Source of the DNA: an uncultured Lachnospiraceae bacterium
Lineage (GTDB): Bacteria; Bacillota; Clostridia; Lachnospirales; Lachnospiraceae
DNA: 10,964 bases
Assembly (NCBI GenBank): GCA_910585345.1
Contig: CAJUDS010000030.1
Span: 1-10,964, forward strand
Direction of reading: 5' to 3'
Position 1 is the first letter of the stretch. Each line of letters begins with the position of its first letter. The notes beneath the pieces are model-generated. The model worked only from the letters and a program-made list of their open reading frames with translations, was not told where the DNA came from and ran no database searches. Of this stretch, positions 5,143 to 10,964 are shown in pieces. The position numbers and the translations under genes are program-made.

Positions 5143-6024
5143 TTATTCCGTTTTCTTTTCAAAATGCTGGTAATCTTTACTGTGATTCCAGTTTCCGCCC
5201 CACTGGAAGCCATGTTCCGTAAAGAGCTTATAGCAGAGATCATTTTCGTCTATTTTATAGGCGAAAGGCTGGCTCCGGTCGGCGTAGGACTCCGCTCCAA
5301 CAGGTGATACCTGCAAGGTTCCATTCTTATATGTAATATAAGGATTGAAAAAGGGATTGATGTCAATGGCAAGTCCCTGTCCATGCATGGATATTTTATT
5401 GGTTCCGGCAATGGTGCGGTAATTAAAGCAGGAGGTATTGTTGTCCTGCATGGAAAGCGTATCGTCGGCGTTATACTCGTCGATCAGGCGGATTTGTTCA
5501 ATCTGATATCCTGCCTGGAACAGTTCATAAAAAATTTCAACCAAGTCCTGTGCGATGGCTTTATTGCAGATGATCTGTCCGGTACTTGTATTTCCTTTAA
5601 AGTTTACATACAGAACATTTACATACCGCAGATCTTCATAAGGAATGGGGCAGTCTTCTTTGTAAGACAGGCCGGTGATGCGTTTCTTCATATCATCTGA
5701 TAATGGTTCATAATAAAAATCGGGCTGATAAGTCGTCCGTTCATAGCAAATTTCCAGTTTATCCATCTCTGTCTCCCCGCTTGTGGCAGCCTGGTCTAGT
5801 GGAGTATATGCGGCGTCCTGCGCCTCATATGCAGGCTGCGTTTTGGTTTCCGGCAGTTCTGCATCTGCCTGCGATGTTTCTGATTCATGGGTCATATAGG
5901 CAAGTTCAGGTTCCTCCCGGGCATAATCAGCAAGTGTTTCGGAACTGTGGCTGATGATTGTAACAGAAATGCACAAAAGGAGAAATGCGGCCAGTGCGCC
6001 GAACCATTTTAAATATTTTTTCAT
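5143..6024 (-). CDS. VanY/M15-family D-Ala-D-Ala carboxypeptidase-like protein
   Basis: A 293-residue exported cell-wall peptidase. An N-terminal signal anchor (KKYLKW, then a hydrophobic run to about residue 25) is followed by an acidic, low-complexity linker (about 30-90) and a C-terminal M15 zinc peptidase domain. The zinc ligands are His214 and Asp221 in SMHGQGLAIDINP, and His287 in WGGNWNHSKDYQHFE. This places it with the VanY/M15_4 group, which cuts D-Ala-D-Ala or other peptidoglycan peptide bonds. The exact bond cannot be told from the sequence. The start has AAGGAGA about 10 bases upstream. It is a single-gene unit with its own promoter (6060-6088) and terminator. No vanR/S or other van genes are near, so glycopeptide resistance is not implied. 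All motifs are intact. Confidence 0.88.
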   Translation of the reverse strand: MKKYLKWFGALAAFLLLCISVTIISHSSETLADYAREEPELAYMTHESETSQADAELPETKTQPAYEAQDAAYTPLDQAATSGETEMDKLEICYERTTYQPDFYYEPLSDDMKKRITGLSYKEDCPIPYEDLRYVNVLYVNFKGNTSTGQIICNKAIAQDLVEIFYELFQAGYQIEQIRLIDEYNADDTLSMQDNNTSCFNYRTIAGTNKISMHGQGLAIDINPFFNPYITYKNGTLQVSPVGAESYADRSQPFAYKIDENDLCYKLFTEHGFQWGGNWNHSKDYQHFEKKTE

Positions 6025-6025
6025 G

Positions 6026-6080
6026 AGAGGCTGTCTCCTTTTCGCGTATTGTTTCTAGTATCATATCACAGAGGCTGTCT
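6026..6080. repeat. 11-bp direct repeat around the VanY-like promoter
   Basis: AGAGGCTGTCT occurs at 6026-6036, next to the start codon and ribosome site, and again at 6070-6080 inside the promoter spacer. The copies are 44 bp apart, four helical turns, on the same face of the DNA. This could be a pair of operator half-sites. Confidence 0.4.
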
Positions 6081-6088
6081 GCATGCAA
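6060..6088 (-). promoter_or_regulatory. Promoter of the VanY-like gene
   Basis: On the minus strand TTGCAT (complement of 6083-6088) and TATGAT (complement of 6060-6065) are 17 bp apart. A TG one base before the -10 makes it an extended -10. The start codon lies about 35 bases beyond the -10. Confidence 0.68.
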
Positions 6089-6127
6089 ATCCAAAGTGAG
6101 GGCAAAGACAGACAAAGACTGTTTTAC

Positions 6128-6156
6128 TTGTAATTCATGGGAGAATCGAGTACAAT
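6128..6156 (+). promoter_or_regulatory. Promoter of the ecfA1-ecfA2-ecfT-truA operon
   Basis: TTGTAA (6128-6133) and TACAAT (6151-6156) with a 17-bp spacer lie 60 bases before the ecfA1 start and point away from the VanY-like promoter. It is a good sigma-A type match. Confidence 0.62.
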
Positions 6157-6215
6157 AAGGCAGATGAAAATATCCGCGCAAAGAGAGAAGAGACGTCGGA
6201 AGGGAAAGAGCGGAA

Positions 6216-7070
6216 ATGGGCATTATTGAGGCAGGCAAATTAGTATTTGAATATATCAGACGGGACGAGGAAGGCAATGCGGAGGGCATTACGCGTGCCG
6301 TTGACGGGGTGGATCTGGATATCCGCCAGGGTGAATTTGTGGCGATTCTTGGGCACAATGGTTCGGGTAAATCAACGCTGGCGAAGCATATCAACGCGAT
6401 TTTATATCCAACGGAAGGCGCTGTGCTGGTAGATGGCAAAGATACCCGTGAGGAAGAAAATATATGGGAAATACGGCAGAAGGCGGGTATGGTGTTTCAG
6501 AATCCGGACAATCAGATTATTGGCCAGGTAGTGGAGGAGGATGTGGGATTCGGTCCGGAAAATATGGGTGTGCCGACAAAGGAGATATGGGAGCGGGTCG
6601 AGGAAAGCCTAAAGGCGGTTGGAATGTATGAATACCGCAAACATTCTCCGAATAAGTTGTCCGGCGGACAGAAGCAGAGAGTATCCATTGCAGGCGTAAT
6701 TGCCATGCATCCGAAATGTATTATACTGGATGAGCCCACGGCTATGCTGGATCCGAGCGGACGCAGAGAAGTGATCCGGGCGGTGAGGGCTTTGAATCAG
6801 GTGGAAGGTGTGACGATACTGCTCATTACCCATTATATGGAAGAGGTAATCCATGCAGACAGAGTGATTGTAATGGATCAGGGGAAAATTGTGATGCAGG
6901 GGACGCCAAGGGATGTCTTTTCACATGTGGAGAGGCTGAGAAGTCTGCGTCTGGATGTGCCGCAGGTGACACTGCTGGCGTATGCATTGAAGAAAAAAGG
7001 ACTGCCGCTGCCGGATGGGATTTTATCAGCGGAGGAACTGGCAGAGGCGCTTGGATATCAGAAGGGATGA
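6216..7070 (+). CDS. ecfA1: ECF transporter ATPase EcfA1
   Basis: A 284-residue cytoplasmic ATPase, one of two that power the shared energy-coupling-factor (ECF) module for vitamin and metal S-components. Motifs seen: Walker A GHNGSGKST (46-54), Q-loop FQNPDNQ (94-100), signature LSGGQKQR (148-155), Walker B CIILDEPTAMLDP (168-180) and the switch His206 in LLITHYME. The N-terminal FEYIRRDEEGN insertion and the C-terminal half match EcfA1 (CbiO-like) proteins. Length is normal. The start has only a modest GAGCGG site. It is followed 3 bases later by ecfA2 and then ecfT, the classical heterodimer plus transmembrane partner. No S-component is encoded nearby, so this is a group II module shared by several S-proteins encoded elsewhere. 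Confidence 0.95.
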   Translation: MGIIEAGKLVFEYIRRDEEGNAEGITRAVDGVDLDIRQGEFVAILGHNGSGKSTLAKHINAILYPTEGAVLVDGKDTREEENIWEIRQKAGMVFQNPDNQIIGQVVEEDVGFGPENMGVPTKEIWERVEESLKAVGMYEYRKHSPNKLSGGQKQRVSIAGVIAMHPKCIILDEPTAMLDPSGRREVIRAVRALNQVEGVTILLITHYMEEVIHADRVIVMDQGKIVMQGTPRDVFSHVERLRSLRLDVPQVTLLAYALKKKGLPLPDGILSAEELAEALGYQKG

Positions 7071-7073
7071 CAG

Positions 7074-7961
7074 ATGGCAATTATTCTTGATCATGTGAGC
7101 CATATATATGAAAAGGATACGGAGATGGCGGCGTTTGCGCTGAAGGATATCTGCCTGCGCATACCGGACGGACAGTTTATCGGTCTGATTGGACATACCG
7201 GTTCGGGAAAATCTACGCTTGTGCAGCATTTGAACGGGCTGCTTGTGCCGACCGGAGGAACAATATATTATAACGGAGAGGATATCCATGGGGAAGGATA
7301 CGATAAGAAAAGACTTCGGAGCAAAGTAGGATTGGTATTTCAATATCCGGAGCATCAGCTTTTCGAAATGGATGTGTTTTCGGATGTGTGCTTTGGTCCG
7401 CGTAATCTGGGTCTTTCGCAGAAAGAAGTGGAGCTGCGGGCTTTTCAGGCGCTGAGGCAGGTGGGATTTCCGCAGGAATATTTTTACCAGTCGCCGTTTG
7501 ATCTGTCCGGCGGGCAGAAACGGAGGGCTGCGATTGCAGGTGTGCTGGCAATGCAGCCGGAGGTGTTGATTCTGGATGAGCCTACGGCGGGTCTTGATCC
7601 CAGAGGGCGGGATGAAATATTGGACCAGATTGCAGCGCTGCAGAAAGAAACAGGGATTACGGTAGTGCTTGTATCTCACAGTATGGAAGATATTGCCAGA
7701 TATGTGGACCGGATTATTGTCATGAACAAAGGAAGCGTGCTGCTTGACGATGTGCCAAAGGAAGTATTTCGCCGCTATCAGGATCTGGAAGCGGTAGGTC
7801 TGGCAGCTCCACAGATGCGTTACATCATGCAGACTTTGTATGAAAGAGGCATGCCGGTCGATACGGATGTGACAACGCTGGAAGAGGCAGTGCAGGAAAT
7901 TTTGCGGGCGCTGAAAAAATCAAATCTTTTACAACAGGATGACGGGACGGCTGGTTTGTAA
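7074..7961 (+). CDS. ecfA2: ECF transporter ATPase EcfA2
   Basis: The second ATPase, 295 residues, that pairs with EcfA1. Motifs: Walker A GHTGSGKST (40-48), Q-loop FQYPEHQLF (89-97), signature LSGGQKRR (144-151), Walker B VLILDEPTAGLDP (164-176) and His202 in LVSHSME. FQYPEHQLF is typical of EcfA2 and separates it from EcfA1 (FQNPDNQ). AAGGGA before the ATG, inside the end of ecfA1, serves as ribosome site, so translation is closely coupled. The C-terminal tail after about residue 260 is variable, as usual. About 90 bases follow before ecfT with no gene visible. Confidence 0.95.
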   Translation: MAIILDHVSHIYEKDTEMAAFALKDICLRIPDGQFIGLIGHTGSGKSTLVQHLNGLLVPTGGTIYYNGEDIHGEGYDKKRLRSKVGLVFQYPEHQLFEMDVFSDVCFGPRNLGLSQKEVELRAFQALRQVGFPQEYFYQSPFDLSGGQKRRAAIAGVLAMQPEVLILDEPTAGLDPRGRDEILDQIAALQKETGITVVLVSHSMEDIARYVDRIIVMNKGSVLLDDVPKEVFRRYQDLEAVGLAAPQMRYIMQTLYERGMPVDTDVTTLEEAVQEILRALKKSNLLQQDDGTAGL

Positions 7962-8053
7962 CGCGGACGGCGGACTCTGCCCCGCTTCCGGTGGGAAAGA
8001 CGTGTCATGCGTTGTCCGGCCAAAATGCCGGGACGATGTATATCGGAGGGATT

Positions 8054-8863
8054 ATGTTAAGAGACATTACACTGGGTCAATATTATCAGACAGAATCCGT
8101 CATCCACAGACTCGATCCCAGAGTGAAACTGGTGGGGACGATATTGTATATTATTTCTCTGTTTTTATCCGGCGGCGTTTGCGGATATCTGGCGGCTGCA
8201 TTATTTCTGGCAGTGGTCATTAAGCTGTCAAGGGTGCCGTTTCGGTATATGGTAAAGGGTATGAAGGCGATTGCCTTTATATTGCTGCTGACAGTTGTGT
8301 TTAATCTGTTTTTAACGCCGGGGGAACCCTTGTGGCAGTTCTGGAAATTGACTATTACGGAAGAAGGATTGAAAATATCCGTTCTTATGGCCGTACGCCT
8401 TACTTTTCTGATCATCGGCTCTTCCCTGATGACGCTGACGACTACGCCGAACAATCTGACGGACGGAATGGAGAAGCTGATGGGACCTCTGAAAAAGATC
8501 AGAGTGCCGGTGCACGAAATCTCAATGATGATGTCCATTGCGCTTCGGTTTATTCCCATTCTGATGGAGGAAACGGATAAAATTATGAAGGCGCAGATCG
8601 CAAGGGGCGCAGATTTTGAAAGCGGTAATCTGGTTAAAAAGGCAAAGGCGATGGTGCCTTTGCTTGTGCCGTTATTTATTTCAGCCTTTCGGCGCGCCAA
8701 TGATCTGGCGATGGCAATGGAAGCCAGATGCTATCAGGGCGGCGGGGGGCGGACGAAAATGAAACCCCTGCAGTATAACAAACGTGATATTTTGGCCTAT
8801 GGCGTGCTGGCCATCTATATTGCAGCGCTGTTATTTGTCAGAAATATAAGGATATTGCCATGA
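8054..8863 (+). CDS. ecfT: ECF transporter transmembrane protein EcfT
   Basis: The 269-residue integral membrane subunit that links the two ATPases to S-components. The start at 8054 is fixed by GGAGGG six bases upstream; an in-frame ATG at 7991 has no such site and its extra residues are not EcfT-like. About five membrane segments are visible (around 24-38, 42-57, 73-88, 108-128 and 246-263). The two coupling helices hold the Ala-Arg pairs: ARG at 183-185 (QIARGADF) and ARC at 224-226 (MEARCYQGG). These bind grooves in the ATPases. Cys in the second site in place of Gly is also seen in other Firmicutes. The stop overlaps the truA start as ATGA. Length is normal. Confidence 0.95.
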   Translation: MLRDITLGQYYQTESVIHRLDPRVKLVGTILYIISLFLSGGVCGYLAAALFLAVVIKLSRVPFRYMVKGMKAIAFILLLTVVFNLFLTPGEPLWQFWKLTITEEGLKISVLMAVRLTFLIIGSSLMTLTTTPNNLTDGMEKLMGPLKKIRVPVHEISMMMSIALRFIPILMEETDKIMKAQIARGADFESGNLVKKAKAMVPLLVPLFISAFRRANDLAMAMEARCYQGGGGRTKMKPLQYNKRDILAYGVLAIYIAALLFVRNIRILP

Positions 8864-9600
8864 TGCGTGTGAAATTAAAGGTTTCTTATGACGGTACGGC
8901 CTATCACGGCTGGCAGATACAAAAAAGCGGAAATACAATAGAAGCGGAGCTGAACAGACACCTGTCGGCGCTTTTGCAGGAAAACATCCAGGTCATTGGT
9001 GCGAGCCGCACGGATGCAGGGGTGCATGCGCTGTGCAATATTGCTGTGTTTGATACCGACACCCAGATGCCTGCGCGGAAAATCAGCTATGCGCTCAACC
9101 AGAGACTGCCGGAAGATATCAGGATACAGGATTCCTGCCAGGTGAAGGATGATTTTCACCCGCGGAAATGCAAAAGCATAAAGACATATGAATACCGAAT
9201 TTGGAGAGGAGAGTTTCCGATGCCTACGGAACGTCTCTATTCCCATTTTATGTATACGCCGCTGAACATTGAGTGGATGCGGGAGGCTGCCGCCTACCTG
9301 GAAGGGAAGCATAATTTTGAAAGTTTCTGCAGTATTGGCTCCCAGGCGGAGAGTATGGTGCGGACAATATACGGAATAGAATTTCTGGAAGAAGGAAATA
9401 TGCTGAAAATACGTATTTCAGGGAATGGCTTCCTCTACAATATGGTTCGGATTATAGTGGGGACGCTGGTGGAATTTGGAAAGGGAAAATATCAGGCTGA
9501 GAAGATGCAGGAGATATTGGAGGCGCGTGACAGACAGATGGCGGGACCTACGATGCCGGCCAAAGGGCTGATGCTGGTGCGGTATGATTTTCTGGAGTGA
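8860..9600 (+). CDS. truA: tRNA pseudouridine(38-40) synthase
   Basis: A 246-residue enzyme that makes pseudouridine at positions 38-40 of the tRNA anticodon arm. The catalytic Asp52 sits in ASRTDAGVHA (48-57). Other marks are the N-terminal VSYDGTAYHGWQIQ (8-21), the Lys-Thr-Tyr-x-Tyr-Arg segment (KTYEYRI), FxSF (NFESF), and the C-terminal NGFLYNMVRIIVGTLVEFGKGK that supports the active site. Length is typical. ATG 8860 overlaps the ecfT stop by 4 bases (ATGA); the second ATG at 8863 is less likely. AAGGAT lies just upstream. This order after ecfT, before rplM, is the usual Firmicute one. Confidence 0.97.
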   Translation: MMRVKLKVSYDGTAYHGWQIQKSGNTIEAELNRHLSALLQENIQVIGASRTDAGVHALCNIAVFDTDTQMPARKISYALNQRLPEDIRIQDSCQVKDDFHPRKCKSIKTYEYRIWRGEFPMPTERLYSHFMYTPLNIEWMREAAAYLEGKHNFESFCSIGSQAESMVRTIYGIEFLEEGNMLKIRISGNGFLYNMVRIIVGTLVEFGKGKYQAEKMQEILEARDRQMAGPTMPAKGLMLVRYDFLE

Positions 9601-9637
9601 TGGAATAAATGAAGAATCTCAAATTCAGGAAAAACTA

Positions 9638-9666
9638 TTGACACACCCGGGTCAGTATACTATAAT
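9638..9666 (+). promoter_or_regulatory. Consensus promoter of rplM-rpsI
   Basis: A perfect TTGACA (9638-9643) and a perfect TATAAT (9661-9666) are separated by exactly 17 bp. This is a very strong sigma-A promoter, as expected for ribosomal protein genes. It lies 37 bases after the truA stop. Confidence 0.9.
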
Positions 9667-9672
9667 TACCCA

Positions 9673-9839
9673 GTGTGACGGCATTGAAAAGCGTGTGTCA
9701 ATTCCCAGGCAGACCGTTTTTCAATTGCTTTACGGATTGATTTTCCATTGCTGTTTTTGACGGCCCGGACATCCGTCAGAGAAAAGTGGAAAGCAGAATG
9801 AACGGATAGAAAGACAAGATTTATTATGGAGGTAACATA
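9673..9839 (+). promoter_or_regulatory. Structured 5' leader of rplM, candidate L13 autoregulatory RNA
   Basis: About 165 transcribed bases precede rplM. They contain possible stems CCGT / ACGG near 9714-9735, and TGACGG / CCGTCA at 9758-9763 with 9773-9778 around CCCGGACAT, before the ribosome site GGAGGT. Firmicutes are known to carry an L13 leader RNA at this place that is thought to bind L13. I see the length and the hairpins but cannot match the published consensus by eye. Confidence 0.45.
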
Positions 9840-10268
9840 ATGAAAACTTTTATGGCGAGTCCGTCTACGATCGACAGAAAATGGTATGTGGTAGACGCTA
9901 CGGATATGACATTAGGACGCTTGGCATCAGAAGTTGCCAAGATTTTAAGAGGTAAAAATAAACCTATTTTTACGCCTCATATGGATACAGGCGACAATGT
10001 AATTATCATTAATGCTGCCAAGATAAAGGTGACAGGCAAAAAATTGGACCAGAAGATTTATTATCACCACTCGGATTACGTGGGCGGTATGAAAGAGACT
10101 ACGTTGAGAGAAAAGCTAGCTAAGAAACCTGAGCAGGTCATTGAACTTGCAGTGAAAGGAATGCTTCCAAAAGGACCTTTGGGAAGACAAATGTTTAAGA
10201 AACTTCACGTATACGCAGGGCCGGAGCATGTACATGCAGCGCAGAAGCCTGAAGTATTGACATTTTAA
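9840..10268 (+). CDS. rplM: 50S ribosomal protein L13
   Basis: A 142-residue 23S rRNA-binding protein, one of the early assembly proteins of the 50S subunit. The text is full-length L13: KWYVVDATDMTLGRLAS near the N-terminus (14-30), LRGKNKPIFTPHMDTGD (37-53), VIIINAAKIKVTGKK, YYHHSDYVGG (74-83), and the C-terminal KGMLPKGPLGRQMFKKLHVYAGPEHPH-like block, here ending EHVHAAQKPEVLTF. The start follows GGAGGT by 7 bases. It forms an operon with rpsI, 30 bases downstream, as in nearly all bacteria. Nothing is unusual. Confidence 0.98.
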   Translation: MKTFMASPSTIDRKWYVVDATDMTLGRLASEVAKILRGKNKPIFTPHMDTGDNVIIINAAKIKVTGKKLDQKIYYHHSDYVGGMKETTLREKLAKKPEQVIELAVKGMLPKGPLGRQMFKKLHVYAGPEHVHAAQKPEVLTF

Positions 10269-10298
10269 TCGAAAGGGACGAAGAAGGAGGAATCGGAA

Positions 10299-10694
10299 AT
10301 GGCTAAAACAGCAAGATACTATGGAACGGGCAGAAGAAAAAAATCAATTGCCAGAGTATATTTAGTACCGGGAAAAGGCGATATTACAATTAATAAAAGA
10401 AGCATTGATGATTATTTCGGATTGGAGACCTTGAAAGTGATCGTGCGTCAGCCGCTTGTTGCTACTGAAAACGTAGAAAAGTATGATGTGCTTGTTAATG
10501 TGCACGGAGGCGGTTTCACCGGACAGGCCGGCGCAATCAGACACGGCATTTCCAGAGCGCTGCTGCAGGTAGATGCTGAATACAGACCCACATTGAAAAA
10601 AGCGGGTTTTCTGACGAGGGATCCTCGTATGAAAGAGAGAAAGAAATACGGTCTCAAAGCCGCAAGAAGAGCGCCGCAGTTCTCCAAGAGATAA
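10299..10694 (+). CDS. rpsI: 30S ribosomal protein S9
   Basis: A 131-residue protein of the 30S head, whose C-terminal tail reaches the P-site tRNA. Typical marks: YYGTGRRKKSIARVYLVPGKG (7-27), DYFG, VHGGGFTGQAGAIRHGISRALL, FLTRDPRMKERKKYGLKAARRAPQFSKR at the end. The basic SKR terminus that touches tRNA is intact. GGAGG before the ATG is a strong ribosome site. It ends the operon; a terminator follows at 10721. If a mobile element has inserted at this locus, it has not altered the end of S9. Confidence 0.98.
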   Translation: MAKTARYYGTGRRKKSIARVYLVPGKGDITINKRSIDDYFGLETLKVIVRQPLVATENVEKYDVLVNVHGGGFTGQAGAIRHGISRALLQVDAEYRPTLKKAGFLTRDPRMKERKKYGLKAARRAPQFSKR

Positions 10695-10720
10695 TTACAA
10701 GCAGAATAAGAGATTTAGTG

Positions 10721-10758
10721 AAACCCTTGAAAGTCCAGTATTTTCAAGGGTTTTCTTT
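10721..10758 (+). terminator. Terminator of rplM-rpsI
   Basis: A 12-bp perfect stem AAACCCTTGAAA / TTTCAAGGGTTT (10721-10732 with 10742-10753) with a 9-base loop and a T-rich tail (TTTTCTTT). It starts 26 bases after the rpsI stop. Confidence 0.92.
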
Positions 10759-10807
10759 ATGTCTGCGTTTTCTGAAATTGTGGTAAAAAGTGTTGAATTT
10801 TGAAGCG

Positions 10808-10840
10808 TAGCACACACATAGCACACAAGTAGCACACAAA
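10808..10840. repeat. Three tandem 11-bp repeats, TAGCACACA core
   Basis: TAGCACACACA, TAGCACACAAG and TAGCACACAAA follow each other without spacing at 10808, 10819 and 10830. Only the last two bases vary. A period of 11 bp puts each copy on nearly the same face of the helix, as for protein-binding arrays such as recombinase or accessory-factor arm sites. They lie between the rpsI terminator and a new gene. Confidence 0.75.
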
Positions 10841-10856
10841 CGAGGGTATAAAAATC

Positions 10857-10885
10857 TTGTGTCTTGCGTAAGACTTTTGTATAAT
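10857..10885 (+). promoter_or_regulatory. Promoter with a palindrome in its spacer
   Basis: TTGTGT (10857-10862) and TATAAT (10880-10885) are spaced by 17 bp. The near-perfect palindrome GTCTT-GCGT-AAGAC fills 10861-10874, between the two boxes. A protein bound there would block polymerase. The gene that starts at 10915 probably encodes a small DNA-binding protein, so autorepression is a reasonable guess. Confidence 0.55.
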
Positions 10886-10914
10886 GCGGTTATCAGAAAA
10901 AAGGCGGTGTTTTC

Positions 10915-10964
10915 ATGGATAGAACAGCGTATAAGAACCGGCATATCAAAGAGCATTACGACAG
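10915..10964 (+). CDS. Start of a small protein, probable ribbon-helix-helix type (cut by window)
   Basis: The first 16 codons (MDRTAYKNRHIKEHYD) and part of the next are present before the window ends. The text YKNRHIKEHYDR resembles the N-terminus of small clostridial proteins that continue into a ribbon-helix-helix domain and are common in integrative elements. This is from memory of such proteins and cannot be tested on 16 residues. AAGGCGGTG precedes the ATG by 6 bases, and a promoter lies at 10857-10885. The position just after rpsI, behind tandem repeats, suggests the edge of an accessory element. Confidence 0.5.
   Translation, partial: MDRTAYKNRHIKEHYD

Noticed and set aside
5143..6024. 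Glycopeptide-resistance cluster because of the VanY-like gene
   Set aside because: No vanH/A/X or vanR/S genes are near; single M15 peptidases are common in Clostridia.
7991..8053. N-terminal extension of EcfT
   Set aside because: The 21 extra residues are not EcfT-like, and GGAGGG sits just before the ATG at 8054.
1..10964. CRISPR array, insertion sequence or toxin-antitoxin pair
   Set aside because: No regularly spaced repeats with spacers, no transposase frame and no toxin-like partner next to the XRE gene were seen.

Overview
The window looks like a chromosomal segment of a low-to-mid GC Firmicute of class Clostridia, most likely a Lachnospiraceae-type gut anaerobe. This is inferred from the conserved order ecfA1-ecfA2-ecfT-truA-rplM-rpsI, purine-rich Shine-Dalgarno sites, factor-independent terminators, and a tRNA gene without an encoded CCA end. 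No species call is possible from the sequence alone.

Layout. Bases 1-102 are the 3' part of a tRNA-Leu(UAG) gene and its terminator. Bases 198-513 form a leader with two consecutive TPP-riboswitch-like (thi-box) modules, each followed by a terminator. They sit in front of a short thiamine salvage operon, tenA-thiD-thiE (535-2683). The operon shows erosion. ThiD appears to lack about 25 residues in its middle, and a HAD phosphatase gene that should follow thiE survives only as its first ten or so codons. Bases 2769-3278 are mostly non-coding, with gene debris, a good minus-strand terminator and short candidate ORFs. Then come a cysteine-rich DUF3795 protein, a small XRE repressor-like protein (minus strand) divergent from a membrane-anchored protein with weak SGNH-like features, and a minus-strand VanY/M15-type peptidase with its own promoter and terminator.

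From 6128 the window is conserved housekeeping DNA. A promoter drives the general ECF transporter module (EcfA1, EcfA2, EcfT), tightly linked to truA. A separate consensus promoter with a structured leader of about 165 nt drives rplM-rpsI, which ends at a strong terminator. The last 160 bases differ in character: three 11-bp tandem repeats, a promoter with a palindrome in its spacer, and the first 16 codons of a probable small ribbon-helix-helix protein. This looks like the edge of an accessory element beside rpsI.

How the parts work together. TenA would release aminopyrimidine from degraded thiamine, ThiD would phosphorylate HMP and HMP-P, and ThiE would join HMP-PP with thiazole phosphate to give thiamine phosphate. 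The TPP sensors in the leader would shut the operon off when TPP is plentiful. No thiamine or HMP transporter and no ThiM are present in the window, although the energizing ECF module that could serve a thiamine S-component encoded elsewhere lies a few kb away. The most interesting part is the tandem, partly non-canonical thi-box leader in front of an operon that is losing genes.
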